Shown here in pieces: positions 1 to 7,845 of a stretch of DNA of 64,000 nucleotides. The notes below the pieces were generated by a model, which did not search any database, was not told the DNA's origin, and saw nothing but the letters and a program-made list of their open reading frames with translations. The first letter of the stretch is position 1, and each line of letters starts with the position of its first letter. Location of the stretch: positions 1 through 64,000 of the forward strand of contig CAZTOW010000017.1 in the NCBI GenBank assembly GCA_964615375.1, in the 5' to 3' direction. The stretch is from CAZKWG01 sp964615375. GTDB lineage: Bacteria > Myxococcota_A > UBA796 > CAZKWG01. The position numbers and the translations under genes were made by a program.

Positions 1-1
1 C

Positions 2-115
2 CGCGATGCCGATGCCGTCCCGCGATGCCGATGCCGTCCCGCGATGCCGATGCCGTCTCGCGATGCCGATGCCGTCCCGCGATGCCGATGCCGTCCCGCG
101 ATGCCGATGCCGTCC
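2..115. repeat. Tandem array of a 19-bp unit
   Basis: Six head-to-tail copies of a 19-base unit (cgcgatgccgatgccgtcc) run from 2 to 115; one copy ends in t instead of c. The array may extend beyond the left edge of the window. Several frames stay open through it because 19 is not a multiple of 3 and the unit has no stop, so the apparent small proteins here are not believable genes. Confidence 0.9.
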
Positions 116-225
116 CGCGATGCCGATGCCGATGCCGATGCCGATGTCGATGTCGATGCCGATGTCAGGCCGCGAAGCGGCCGGTTGTCGATGTCGATGT
201 CGATGTCGATGTCGATGCCGATACC
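116..225. repeat. GATGCC/GATGTC hexamer repeat interrupted by a hairpin
   Basis: The 19-bp array runs directly into a hexanucleotide array of GATGCC and GATGTC units (116-166). A perfect hairpin GGCCGC-gaa-GCGGCC follows at 168-182, then more GATGTC units to about 225. The hexamer also occurs inside the 19-mer, so the longer unit probably arose from the shorter one. It lies just beyond the stop of the methyltransferase gene on the minus strand. I see no gene in it. Confidence 0.85.
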
Positions 226-239
226 GCTTCCCCCCTCCT

Positions 240-1061
240 TCACCCCCAAACCCCCACCTCCTGACTCACCCCGACCATCCTCCTCCCCGCCGCCGGCACA
301 AACACCCGCACCTGCTCCGCCCACGCGTACGACCGTGCCCTCAACCCCCACCGCGCCGCGAGCTCCTCCATCTGCTCGGCGGTGTACCAGGTCCGCGGGA
401 TCTCCCGGACCAGACGCACGAGCCAACGGAAGGCGCCGCTGGCGCGGGGGACCATGTCGGGGTGGATATAGGTCAGCACGACCCGCCGGGGCCCGCCGCG
501 TAGCAGGCCGTCCAACAGCGCCACCAGCGCTTCCCGCGGCAGATAGTGGATCAGGCCCTCCATCACCAGCAGGACCGGCGCCTGGGGGTCCAGCCCGGCC
601 TCCAGCAGGCGGGGGAGCAGGGGCTCGCGGCCGAGCTCGACGCCGACGCGACGGACGCGCGCCTCGTTCACCCGACCGGCGAGCCGCTGCGACTTGCGGG
701 CCAGCAGGGGGGCTCGGTCCACCTCGAACCAGCGGACCTCGGGGTGCGCGCTCCCCAGGCGCTCGGCGCGCATGTCGTAGCCGGCGCCCAGGATGAGGAC
801 CTGACGAAAGCCGGCCTCCAGGCCCTCCCGAACCAGCGCGTCCACGCTGGCGTGACGGGCGCCGTGGGCGGTGCGCAGCTCCTCGATCCCGCGGCGAAGG
901 GGCGGCAGGATGTGACGGAAGAGGCGTATCGCCATGACCACGGGGTCCCGCTCCACCAGGTGCGCGGCCCAGGGGTCCTCGACGAGGCGCAGATCGGGGG
1001 GGAGACTCAGCTCCTCGCGGCGAAAGAGGGCGTTGACCCCGGCGACCAGTGAGCGCGCCAT
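240..1061 (-). CDS. Class I SAM-dependent methyltransferase, leucine carboxyl methyltransferase (LCMT/PPM) family
   Basis: A 273-residue protein predicted to transfer a methyl group from S-adenosylmethionine to an unknown acceptor. The SAM-binding loop is LGAGYDMRAERL near residues 92-103, an acidic FEVD follows at the ribose-binding strand, and EGLIHYLP matches the conserved EGV-x-YLP segment of the LCMT-like family (Pfam PF04072). Length is normal for the family. The start ATG overlaps the stop of the metallo-beta-lactamase-fold gene by one base (TGATG), so the two are translationally coupled. The acceptor cannot be told from sequence; many bacterial members act on small secondary metabolites. 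Confidence 0.8.
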   Translation of the reverse strand: MARSLVAGVNALFRREELSLPPDLRLVEDPWAAHLVERDPVVMAIRLFRHILPPLRRGIEELRTAHGARHASVDALVREGLEAGFRQVLILGAGYDMRAERLGSAHPEVRWFEVDRAPLLARKSQRLAGRVNEARVRRVGVELGREPLLPRLLEAGLDPQAPVLLVMEGLIHYLPREALVALLDGLLRGGPRRVVLTYIHPDMVPRASGAFRWLVRLVREIPRTWYTAEQMEELAARWGLRARSYAWAEQVRVFVPAAGRRMVGVSQEVGVWG

Positions 1062-2611
1062 CAGGGGAGCGTCCGCAGGCGGGGCAGCAGCGCGGGCCCC
1101 AGCCAGCGCAGGGGCCAGGGCAGGAGCCGGGTGAACCAGGGGGCGGCCTCGGCCTCCCGACCGGCGGCGTCCAGGGCGCGGGCGATGAAGAAGCAGGCGC
1201 GCCGCTCCTGATCGCGGGTCAGGGTCCCCGAGTCCACGGCCGCGCGCAGGTGGGCCACGGGACCGTCCACGTCCTGGCCGGTGACCAGCGCGCTCCAGCT
1301 CTCCAGCACGCCGCGGTTCAGGCGCGCCAGCGGGTGCTCGGGCAGGAGCGCCAGCGCGCGAGAGGCGGCCTCGCTGGCCGGCTTGCTGTACTCCATGCCG
1401 TCCACGATGGGCTTCGTGGAGAAGGCCGCCGTCACCCGCACCTCGCTCAGCAGGGCCCAGCCCTCGCCGTCGTCGGGGTCCTGGGCCACCCGCGCCTCCA
1501 GGAGGCCCAAGGCCAGCGGCAGCTCACCCGCCGCCAGCAGGGCCCGCGCCTTGGCCCGCACGCCCTCGGCGTCCAGGCCCGCCGCCGCCCGGCTCACCTC
1601 GTCCGGGCTCGCCCGGCGGATCGCGCTCGGCCGGAGATCCCGCCACCAGCCCCGCCCGCGTCGCTCGGGAGACAGGCTGTTGATCGCCCGGAAGATGGCG
1701 AAGCGCTGCGAGACCACCCGCTCCACCAGGTCCGCGCGCGCCCGGAAGGGGGCCAGGGCGCGGTCCACCGCCTCCACCGCCGCGGGCAGCTCGGTGCCCT
1801 TCGCCAGCTCGACGCGCGCCGTCTCCAGCAGCGTCGTCAGCAGCCGGCGCAGCAGCTCCAGCCGGGCCTGGATCCTCGCTTCGCCCACGAGCGGCTGACC
1901 GTGGCCGGGGATCAGCACCCGCGGGCGCAGGGCGGCGATGCCGTCCAGGTAGCGGAGCCACTCCCCGTCGTCCTGCAGCCCCTCGTCCAGGAAGGGCACG
2001 CCCAGCCAGGGGTACTGGTCGGTCGCCACCCCGTCCCCGGCCACCAGCGCGCGCCGCGAGGGCCACCACACCACCGCAGCGTCCGGGGTCTCGCAGCGCC
2101 CGAGCTGTCGGATCTCCAGCCGCTCCCCGCCGCTCTCGAGGGTGGTCTCCCCGCGGAAGACCCGGTCGGGCGGGCGCACGGCGGGCACGCCCTGGAGCAG
2201 GAGCCCGAACGTGTGGCAGTACTCCACGCGCTCCTGGTCGCGCTCGACGACGAAGCGCGCCGTCTCCTCTGGCGCGACAATCTCGGCTCCAGAGAACGCA
2301 CTGTTGCCCCCGACGTGGTCACCGTGGTAGTGCGTGTTCACCACCCAGCGCACCGGCCGCGGCGTCACCCGCGCGATCTGCCGCTTCAGGCGCTCGCCCA
2401 CGGCGGGCGTGGTCTGGGTGTCCACGACCACCACGCCGTCGGGCAGGACCAGCGCCGCAGAGTTGCTGAAGAAGCCGCGGTAGACCCAGACGTCCGGGGC
2501 GAGCCGGTGCAGGCGCAGGTCGCCCGTGGTCCCGCCCACCTTGCGCCAGAGCGCGCCAAAGCCGAGCCCGCCGAGGGCAAGCGCCCCGGCGGCGACGAGG
2601 AGCCCGCTCAT
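1061..2611 (-). CDS. Metallo-beta-lactamase-fold hydrolase with C-terminal TPR-like region
   Basis: A 516-residue protein starting with a hydrophobic stretch that could be a signal or membrane anchor. The MBL metal motif THYHGDH is intact. Later motifs are AGDG and PGHG, which supply the bridging Asp and last His. The third motif, usually GHT or HTxG, reads GRCETPDA, so a metal-ligand His seems replaced. The last 200 residues are helical and Ala/Leu-rich with a TPR-like pattern. The ATG was chosen because it overlaps the stop of the upstream hydroxylase gene (ATGA) and begins a signal-like segment. The substrate is unknown. Unaltered relatives hydrolyse sulfate esters, lactams or thioesters. 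Confidence 0.75.
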   Translation of the reverse strand: MSGLLVAAGALALGGLGFGALWRKVGGTTGDLRLHRLAPDVWVYRGFFSNSAALVLPDGVVVVDTQTTPAVGERLKRQIARVTPRPVRWVVNTHYHGDHVGGNSAFSGAEIVAPEETARFVVERDQERVEYCHTFGLLLQGVPAVRPPDRVFRGETTLESGGERLEIRQLGRCETPDAAVVWWPSRRALVAGDGVATDQYPWLGVPFLDEGLQDDGEWLRYLDGIAALRPRVLIPGHGQPLVGEARIQARLELLRRLLTTLLETARVELAKGTELPAAVEAVDRALAPFRARADLVERVVSQRFAIFRAINSLSPERRGRGWWRDLRPSAIRRASPDEVSRAAAGLDAEGVRAKARALLAAGELPLALGLLEARVAQDPDDGEGWALLSEVRVTAAFSTKPIVDGMEYSKPASEAASRALALLPEHPLARLNRGVLESWSALVTGQDVDGPVAHLRAAVDSGTLTRDQERRACFFIARALDAAGREAEAAPWFTRLLPWPLRWLGPALLPRLRTLP

Positions 2612-3351
2612 TTCGCGGCGTTCGGCGCGTGCAGCACGTCCCAGGCGAGCGGCTTGGCGGCCTCGAAGGTGGGGACGCGCGCCTGCTCCTCCGGCGTGAG
2701 CGCCGCCTTGCGCGTGCCCAGCAGCACGTCGCAGAGCGGCAGCAGGAAGTTGACGTTGGCCGTCATGTCCACGTGGTGGATGTAGTGGTGCCGGTCCAGC
2801 CACTGAAACCAGCCCTGGCGCTCCACCCAGCGGCCCTGCGGGTTGTGGATGACCCCGTGCACGTAGGCCAGCAGCACCGAGATCACGGCCAGCGTGACCA
2901 GCACCGAGCCCGTGAACGTCGGGTTCGCCGAGAGCAGCCAGGCGGGCAGCACGATGAAGGGCAGCCCGATGACGAAGTGCAGCCCCACCTGCGCCCCGCT
3001 GGTCAGCACGCTGTCCAGCAGGTTGTCCGACATCGCCCAGGGCAGGCGCGGCGCGCGGAAGCGCATGAAGGAGTAGGTGGCCTGGCGGAAGTAGCGCTCG
3101 GGCGGGAAGAGGGCGAGGTGGTGCCCGCCCACATGGATCTTGAAGATCTCCCGAAATCCCGGCAGCGCCTGATGGTAGAGCACGCCGTGGGTGATCCACT
3201 CCCAGAGCGAGATCAGCGGCACCGTGAAGGTGATGCCCAGCAGCATGGCCAGCGCGGGGCTGGCGTGCTCACGGGCGAGCCAGATCTGCAGCGCGCTGAG
3301 CAGGGTGAGGAGGAGCAGGCCAGAGGTGACGCGGAGCGGGTTCAGCTTCAT
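2608..3351 (-). CDS. Fatty acid hydroxylase / sterol desaturase-like membrane protein
   Basis: A 247-residue integral membrane protein with about four hydrophobic segments. Clustered histidines fit a membrane diiron site of the fatty acid hydroxylase superfamily (PF04116): EWITHG-x3-H, HVGGHH, HGVIH and DRHHYIHH. Such enzymes hydroxylate or desaturate lipids using O2. It heads an apparent three-gene operon with the MBL-fold protein and the methyltransferase, all overlapping by 1-4 bases, so a lipid-modifying pathway is plausible. The substrate is inferred only at the level of a lipid. Confidence 0.8.
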   Translation of the reverse strand: MKLNPLRVTSGLLLLTLLSALQIWLAREHASPALAMLLGITFTVPLISLWEWITHGVLYHQALPGFREIFKIHVGGHHLALFPPERYFRQATYSFMRFRAPRLPWAMSDNLLDSVLTSGAQVGLHFVIGLPFIVLPAWLLSANPTFTGSVLVTLAVISVLLAYVHGVIHNPQGRWVERQGWFQWLDRHHYIHHVDMTANVNFLLPLCDVLLGTRKAALTPEEQARVPTFEAAKPLAWDVLHAPNAAK

Positions 3352-3373
3352 GCGGGCGATCGTATCATACCCG

Positions 3374-3946
3374 TCAATCGTCGCCCTTCCGCCCCGGCTC
3401 GTCGAAGATCCAGGTGGCCTCTGCCGGGTTCTGGTCGCTCCAGGTGCGCTCCGCGCCCGTGCCGCCCGAGAGCGCGTTCTCCAGCATGGCCTTGAGCTCC
3501 AGCGCCGGTCCCATCTTCGGGTCGTCCTGCAGCACCCGCTGGACGATCTTCATCGCCTCGGTCACCCGGTTCATGCGCGAGAGGCAGTAGGCCTGGTTGT
3601 AGCGGGCCAGCGTGGCGAAGGGGTAGGGGCCCGAGCTCCCCAGCAGCAGCCATCGGTAGCGGTCCAGCACCGGGTGGCGCGCCCACAGGGTCTCGCTCTT
3701 CTGGAAGGCGGCCAGCCCCCCGCGGAAGTCGCCCGAGCGCGACAGCCGCACGCCCTGGCGGTGATCCCGGCAGAGCAGCTCGCGCACGGCGAGCCGGTAG
3801 ATCATGAAGACCGCCGCCCCGCCGAGGATGCCGATCTCCGCCCGCGGCGCGAGCATCGCTCCCACCGCGCAGAACAGCAGCAGGGTGCCCAGGCTGACGA
3901 CGCTGCCGAGCACGCTGGTGGGCCGTTCCGTGGGGACCGATTCCAT
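3374..3946 (-). CDS. Small membrane protein with TPR-like C-terminus, function unknown
   Basis: A 190-residue protein. Residues about 15-55 contain two hydrophobic helices. The rest is soluble, with TPR-like spacing (YNQAYCLSRMNR, then a helix with DDPKMGPALELKA). It lies 22 bases upstream of the hydroxylase operon on the same strand and may be co-transcribed. I do not recognise a family. It could be a scaffold for membrane partners, but that is inference. Confidence 0.65.
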   Translation of the reverse strand: MESVPTERPTSVLGSVVSLGTLLLFCAVGAMLAPRAEIGILGGAAVFMIYRLAVRELLCRDHRQGVRLSRSGDFRGGLAAFQKSETLWARHPVLDRYRWLLLGSSGPYPFATLARYNQAYCLSRMNRVTEAMKIVQRVLQDDPKMGPALELKAMLENALSGGTGAERTWSDQNPAEATWIFDEPGRKGDD

Positions 3947-3966
3947 CCGCCGACCTTACTCCTTCT

Positions 3967-5052
3967 TCACTCTCCGCTGGAGGGCACCTGGCCGTTCAGG
4001 AGGTAGTCCACCACGTCCCGGGCGAAGCTCACGTCGGCGTTGCTGGCGACGTGGGCGCGGGCGCCGGTGTCGTAGACCCAGGCGGCCCCGCCGGCCTCGA
4101 GCGCCTCCGCCGTCGCCTCCACCGCGCCCAGCGGCACGCGCGGATCCTGGCTGGACCAGAGGAAGGCCACGCGGTCAGGCTGGTCGTCCTCGGGCACGCT
4201 CAGGAAGCTCCAGCTCGCCAGGTCGGCCAGCCCGTCCTCCCCGTAGATGCGCGAGAGCCCCTCCACCTCGGCGGCGAAGGCGTCCTCGTCGGCGGTGTAC
4301 GCCGAGAGATCATCTGGCGTGCTGTCCAACAGCACCCCCGCCACCGGCGGGAGCTCATCGGAGAGGAGGAGCTCGGTCACCGCGCGCCCGCCCTCGCCGA
4401 GGCCGACGAGGTAGAGCTGGCTCGTGTCGATGGTGACCGGGATGCTGAAGCCCAGGTCCGCGGCCTTGTTCGCGCTCAGCAGCATCTCGACCATGTCGAG
4501 CGCCATCGTGCGGCCCGAGCGCTCGAAGCCGTCCACGGGCGAGTTGTCCTGGGAGCCCGGGTCGTTGTGCCAGAGATCACCCCAGCAGTTGCCCGGGTAG
4601 ATCTGCACCACGCCCGCGTCGGTCAGCGCGGCCGGCAGGGCGCCCAGGTTCTGCTCCGCGTCGTCGAGCGTGCGCGGCGACAGCATCCCCAGCGTCTCCC
4701 AGATCTTGCTCACCGACCAGGAGCGCAGCAGGCGGCTGTCCAGGTAGTAGTGCTCGCCCGCCAGCGGCTGGTCCTCGTCCGGGTCCAGCACGTAGTCGAA
4801 GGCGCCCGAGTGGAAGACGATGGCCACGGGCACGTTCTCGGTCTGGCCCTCGCGGTAGACCGCCATGAAGGTGGCGGTCTCCCCATCCGGGCACAACAAC
4901 CCGGAGTCGAAGCTGGTGATCATCGCGTCCGTCGCCTCGAGCCCGTCCACGCGGTAGGGGACCTCCGACGGGTCCAGCGAGTTCATCTCGTCCAGCTCCT
5001 TCCACCAGTAGTTGGAGAAGCAGCCGAAGAATGTGAGCAGAACCGGGATCAA
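3967..5052 (-). CDS. Lipoprotein with alpha/beta-hydrolase-like fold, nucleophile missing
   Basis: A 361-residue protein with a short N-terminal hydrophobic segment and a Cys at position 11 (LTFFGC) that fits a lipobox. The layout resembles PHB-depolymerase-type esterases: VAIVFHSG near the oxyanion strand, a nucleophile-elbow strand LYLVGLGEGG, and a late DTGARAHV that could carry the His. The elbow should read G-x-S-x-G but has Gly at the Ser position, so it is probably not an active serine hydrolase. It may be a binding protein or use another residue. It is transcribed divergently from the fatty-acid-type operon that begins at 5265. Confidence 0.65.
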   Translation of the reverse strand: MIPVLLTFFGCFSNYWWKELDEMNSLDPSEVPYRVDGLEATDAMITSFDSGLLCPDGETATFMAVYREGQTENVPVAIVFHSGAFDYVLDPDEDQPLAGEHYYLDSRLLRSWSVSKIWETLGMLSPRTLDDAEQNLGALPAALTDAGVVQIYPGNCWGDLWHNDPGSQDNSPVDGFERSGRTMALDMVEMLLSANKAADLGFSIPVTIDTSQLYLVGLGEGGRAVTELLLSDELPPVAGVLLDSTPDDLSAYTADEDAFAAEVEGLSRIYGEDGLADLASWSFLSVPEDDQPDRVAFLWSSQDPRVPLGAVEATAEALEAGGAAWVYDTGARAHVASNADVSFARDVVDYLLNGQVPSSGE

Positions 5053-5124
5053 GGGACCTCCGAGCGAGGCGTGCAGGTCTCGTGGAAGGGGAGGGGTGAC
5101 TCAGGTCGCCCTGCGCGCAGTATA

Positions 5125-5138
5125 TCCCTCGCGAGGGA
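5125..5138. promoter_or_regulatory. Perfect 14-bp palindrome in a divergent intergenic region
   Basis: TCCCTCGCGAGGGA is a perfect palindrome in the 212-base gap between two divergent genes (minus start 5052, plus start 5265). It directly follows AGTATAT, which reads TATACT on the minus strand, a good -10 hexamer, although I find no convincing -35. A repressor dimer here could control one or both sides. Confidence 0.4.
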
Positions 5139-5264
5139 AGGATGGGACCCGCCGCCCGCGAAGCGCGTTAAGCTGGCCGGGCCGGAGGGCGGAGCGATGC
5201 GGACCGGGGGCGGGATGGAGCCAGGGATGGGGCGCAGGATGGAGCACGGAAAGAGGGGCGGCCG

Positions 5265-5750
5265 ATGAGGTGGCGGCTCATCGACACCATCAGCGTGCTC
5301 GAGCCCGGCGTGCGCGCCGTGGGGCACCGGCGCTGGGAGCCCGAGGAGGAGCTCTTCCAGGACCACTTCCCCACCTTCCCCGTCGTGCCCGGCGTGCTGA
5401 TCATGGAGTCCCTGGCGCAGGTGGCGGGCAAGCTCATCGGGCTCACCGTGCGCGAGCAGCGCGGGGACTGGCCCTTCCCCATCCTGACCATGATGGACCG
5501 GGTGAAGTTCCGCAAATTCGTCCGCCCCGGCGAGGAGATCGAGCTCATCGCCCGCCTCGGCTCGCTGCGCGACGAGAGCGCCATGGTGGACGTCACGGCG
5601 AAGGTCGGTGGCCGCATGGTCTCGCAGGCCGAGCAGTTCTTCGTCTTCAACGCGGTGCCCCTGGCCAACGCCGAGGACCGGGCCGCGGTCGAGGCCGCCG
5701 AGCGCGCCGAGCTGCGGCGCCTGTGGGCCGGCTACACGGAGCGCGCATGA
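5265..5750 (+). CDS. FabZ/FabA-like 3-hydroxyacyl-ACP dehydratase (hotdog fold)
   Basis: A 161-residue single hotdog-domain protein. The conserved DHFPTFPVVPGVLIMES segment contains the catalytic His (about residue 34) and the glycine turn of FabZ-like dehydratases. Expected role: removing water from 3-hydroxyacyl-ACP during chain elongation. The ATG follows a purine-rich site (ggaaagagggg). It is the first gene of an operon whose next start overlaps its stop (ATGA). The C-terminal tail is about 15 residues longer than a housekeeping FabZ, and the context points to a specialised pathway. Confidence 0.85.
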   Translation: MRWRLIDTISVLEPGVRAVGHRRWEPEEELFQDHFPTFPVVPGVLIMESLAQVAGKLIGLTVREQRGDWPFPILTMMDRVKFRKFVRPGEEIELIARLGSLRDESAMVDVTAKVGGRMVSQAEQFFVFNAVPLANAEDRAAVEAAERAELRRLWAGYTERA

Positions 5751-6982
5751 GCTCGGACAGGCGGCGGGTGGTCATCACGGGCGTCGGCATGGTCACGCCG
5801 CTCGGCCTCGATGTGCGTCAGACCTGGCGCGCCTGCCTGCGCGGGCAGAGCGCGGTCAGGCGGATCCGGCGCTTCGATCCGACCGGATTCCCCGTCACCA
5901 TCGCCGCGGAGGCTCCCGACCCGGTGGCCGCGGGCGGGCGCACGGTGCCCTACGAGTACGTCTCGGCCGTCCACGACCTGAAGGGTCGGCTCACCTTCGC
6001 CGCGGTGACCGAGGCCCTGGCCATGGCTGGCTGGACGCGCGGCGGCGCGCGGGTGGGCGTGTGCGTGGGCAGCGAGGCCGAGCGCCCCTCCCTCGCCGAC
6101 GTGGCCTGGCGCATGCGCACGGGCATCATGCCCACGGCGCGCGAGCTGCAGCGCCTCTCGCCCAGCACGCCCACGGGGCTCGTCGCCTCCCTCTCCGGCG
6201 CCCAGGGGCCGGCGTCCACGGTCTCCACCGCCTGCACGAGCTCGTCGCAGGCCGTGGGCGAGGGGATGCTGCGCATCCGCCGGGGCGAGGTGGACGCGAT
6301 GATCGTGGGCGGGGTGGACGTGCTCGTCGACCCCATCATGATCTCCGGCTTCGCCCTGCTCGGCGCGCTGTCCTCGCGCAACGACGCGCCGGAGCGCGCC
6401 AGCCGGCCCTTCGACCTCGACCGCGACGGCTTCGTGCTGGGCGAGGGGGCGGGCTTCCTGGTGCTGGAGAGCCTGGAGCGGGCCGAGGCCCGGAACGTCG
6501 AGCCGCTGGCCGAGCTGAGCGGCTTCGGCTGCTCCTGCAACGCCTACCGCATCACCGACTCGCCGCCGGACGGGCGCGGCGCGGCCCAGGCCATGGAGTG
6601 GGCGCTCCAGGACGCGCGGCTGACCCCCGAGGACATCGGCTACATCAACGCGCACGGCACCAGCACGCCGATGAACGACGCGAGCGAGACCGCCGGCATT
6701 CACCGCGCCCTCGGCGCGCACAGCCGGAAGATCCCGGTCAGCAGCACGAAGTCCATGATGGGGCACCTCGTCGCCGCCTGCGGCGCGGTGGAGCTCATCC
6801 TGTCCATGCTCGCGGTGCGCGAGGGCGTGTTGCCGCCCACGATCAACCTGGACAACCCGGATCCGGCCTGCGATCTGGACCACGTCCGCAACCAGGCCCG
6901 CCAGGTCCGGGTCCGGCACGCGCTGACCAACGCCTTCGGCTTCGGCGGCTCCAACGGGAGCCTGGTGGTCTCCGCGCTGTGA
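5747..6982 (+). CDS. Beta-ketoacyl-ACP synthase (KAS II/FabF-type), catalytically complete
   Basis: A 411-residue thiolase-fold condensing enzyme. The catalytic Cys is C163 in STACTSSSQ. The two His come from NAHGTSTP and from KSMMGHLVAACG, which also carries the conserved Lys. The C-terminal NAFGFGGSN is typical of FabF/KAS enzymes. It joins malonyl-ACP to an acyl chain with loss of CO2. The start overlaps the dehydratase stop. The next gene encodes a shorter ketosynthase-like partner, so this may be the active half of a heterodimer like KS-alpha/CLF. Confidence 0.9.
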   Translation: MSSDRRRVVITGVGMVTPLGLDVRQTWRACLRGQSAVRRIRRFDPTGFPVTIAAEAPDPVAAGGRTVPYEYVSAVHDLKGRLTFAAVTEALAMAGWTRGGARVGVCVGSEAERPSLADVAWRMRTGIMPTARELQRLSPSTPTGLVASLSGAQGPASTVSTACTSSSQAVGEGMLRIRRGEVDAMIVGGVDVLVDPIMISGFALLGALSSRNDAPERASRPFDLDRDGFVLGEGAGFLVLESLERAEARNVEPLAELSGFGCSCNAYRITDSPPDGRGAAQAMEWALQDARLTPEDIGYINAHGTSTPMNDASETAGIHRALGAHSRKIPVSSTKSMMGHLVAACGAVELILSMLAVREGVLPPTINLDNPDPACDLDHVRNQARQVRVRHALTNAFGFGGSNGSLVVSAL

Positions 6983-7845
6983 GGCCGCTCCGCGAGGTGG
7001 TGGTGACGGCCCTGGGTGTGGTGGCCCCGCCCGGCGGCGCCTCGGAGCTCGCCCGCGCCGCGCGAGAGGGGCGATCCTCCCTCGCCCCGCAGGCTGGCCT
7101 CTCCGCGCTCCCCGACGCCACCGCCGCCGTGGTCGCGGGCCCCGACCTCCGCCCCTGGCTCAAGCGCCGCAAGGACGCCAAGCTGCTGGCCCGCCCCTCC
7201 GAGCTCGCCCTGGCGGCGGCCGGCGCGGCGCTCCAGGGCTTCGCCGGAGACCGGGCCCGCCTGGGCCTCTTCCTCGGCGTGGGGCGCGAGCCCCCCGACA
7301 CCGGCGAGTCCGAGAGCTGCCTGGCCGCCTCCGAGCGGGAGGGCGCGCTGGACGAGGCGCTGCTGGCGGGCCCCGGGCGCGATCTCTACCCGCCCCTGCT
7401 CCCGCTCAAGACCCTCCCCAACATGGCGCTCGCCCACGTCTCGATCAACCTCGACGTCATGGGCGAGAACGGCGCCTGGGCCGGGGGGCGCGAGGCGGGC
7501 TGCGTCGCGCTGCACGCGGCCTGGTGGTGTGTGGCCGAGGGCCGACTGGAGGCCGCGCTGGCCGGGGGGGCCGACAGCCTCGTGGACCTGGGCAGCGCCC
7601 GCGACCGCCTCCGCGTGGGGGCCGAGGGTCCGCCTGGGGAGGGCGCCGCCTGGCTGCTCCTCGAGTCCGCCGAGCACGCCGCCGACCGCGGCGCCACTGT
7701 CCTGGCCGTGCTCTCCCAACCCTCGCCCGAGCCCAGGGATCTCGCCGATCCGGAGCTGGTGGCGCTCCGCGCGGTCGTGGGCGACACCGGGGCCGCCGAG
7801 GGGGCGCTGCTGGCCGCGCTTCGGATCGCGCGGAGCGGAGGATGA
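6979..7845 (+). CDS. Degenerate ketosynthase-like protein (possible chain-length-factor-type partner)
   Basis: A 288-residue protein starting at GTG overlapping the previous stop. It opens like a ketosynthase (VVVTALGVVAPPGG) and has the middle strands AALAGGADSL and GEGAAWLLLESA, but the active-site Cys region reads NGAWAGGREAGC and the His motifs NAHGT and GH are absent; the C-terminal third is missing. It therefore cannot condense by itself. Type II polyketide systems pair an active KS with an inactive KS-like subunit that sets chain length, and adjacency here suggests such a role. Confidence 0.7.
   Translation: MRPLREVVVTALGVVAPPGGASELARAAREGRSSLAPQAGLSALPDATAAVVAGPDLRPWLKRRKDAKLLARPSELALAAAGAALQGFAGDRARLGLFLGVGREPPDTGESESCLAASEREGALDEALLAGPGRDLYPPLLPLKTLPNMALAHVSINLDVMGENGAWAGGREAGCVALHAAWWCVAEGRLEAALAGGADSLVDLGSARDRLRVGAEGPPGEGAAWLLLESAEHAADRGATVLAVLSQPSPEPRDLADPELVALRAVVGDTGAAEGALLAALRIARSGG

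Noticed and set aside
2..115. CRISPR-like repeats at the left edge
   Set aside because: Units are directly adjacent with no unique spacers, and no cas gene is visible.
1061..3199. Long continuous minus-strand reading through the hydroxylase and MBL genes
   Set aside because: The upstream part is the hydroxylase gene read in another frame, an effect of high GC; similar antisense readings occur over nearly every gene.
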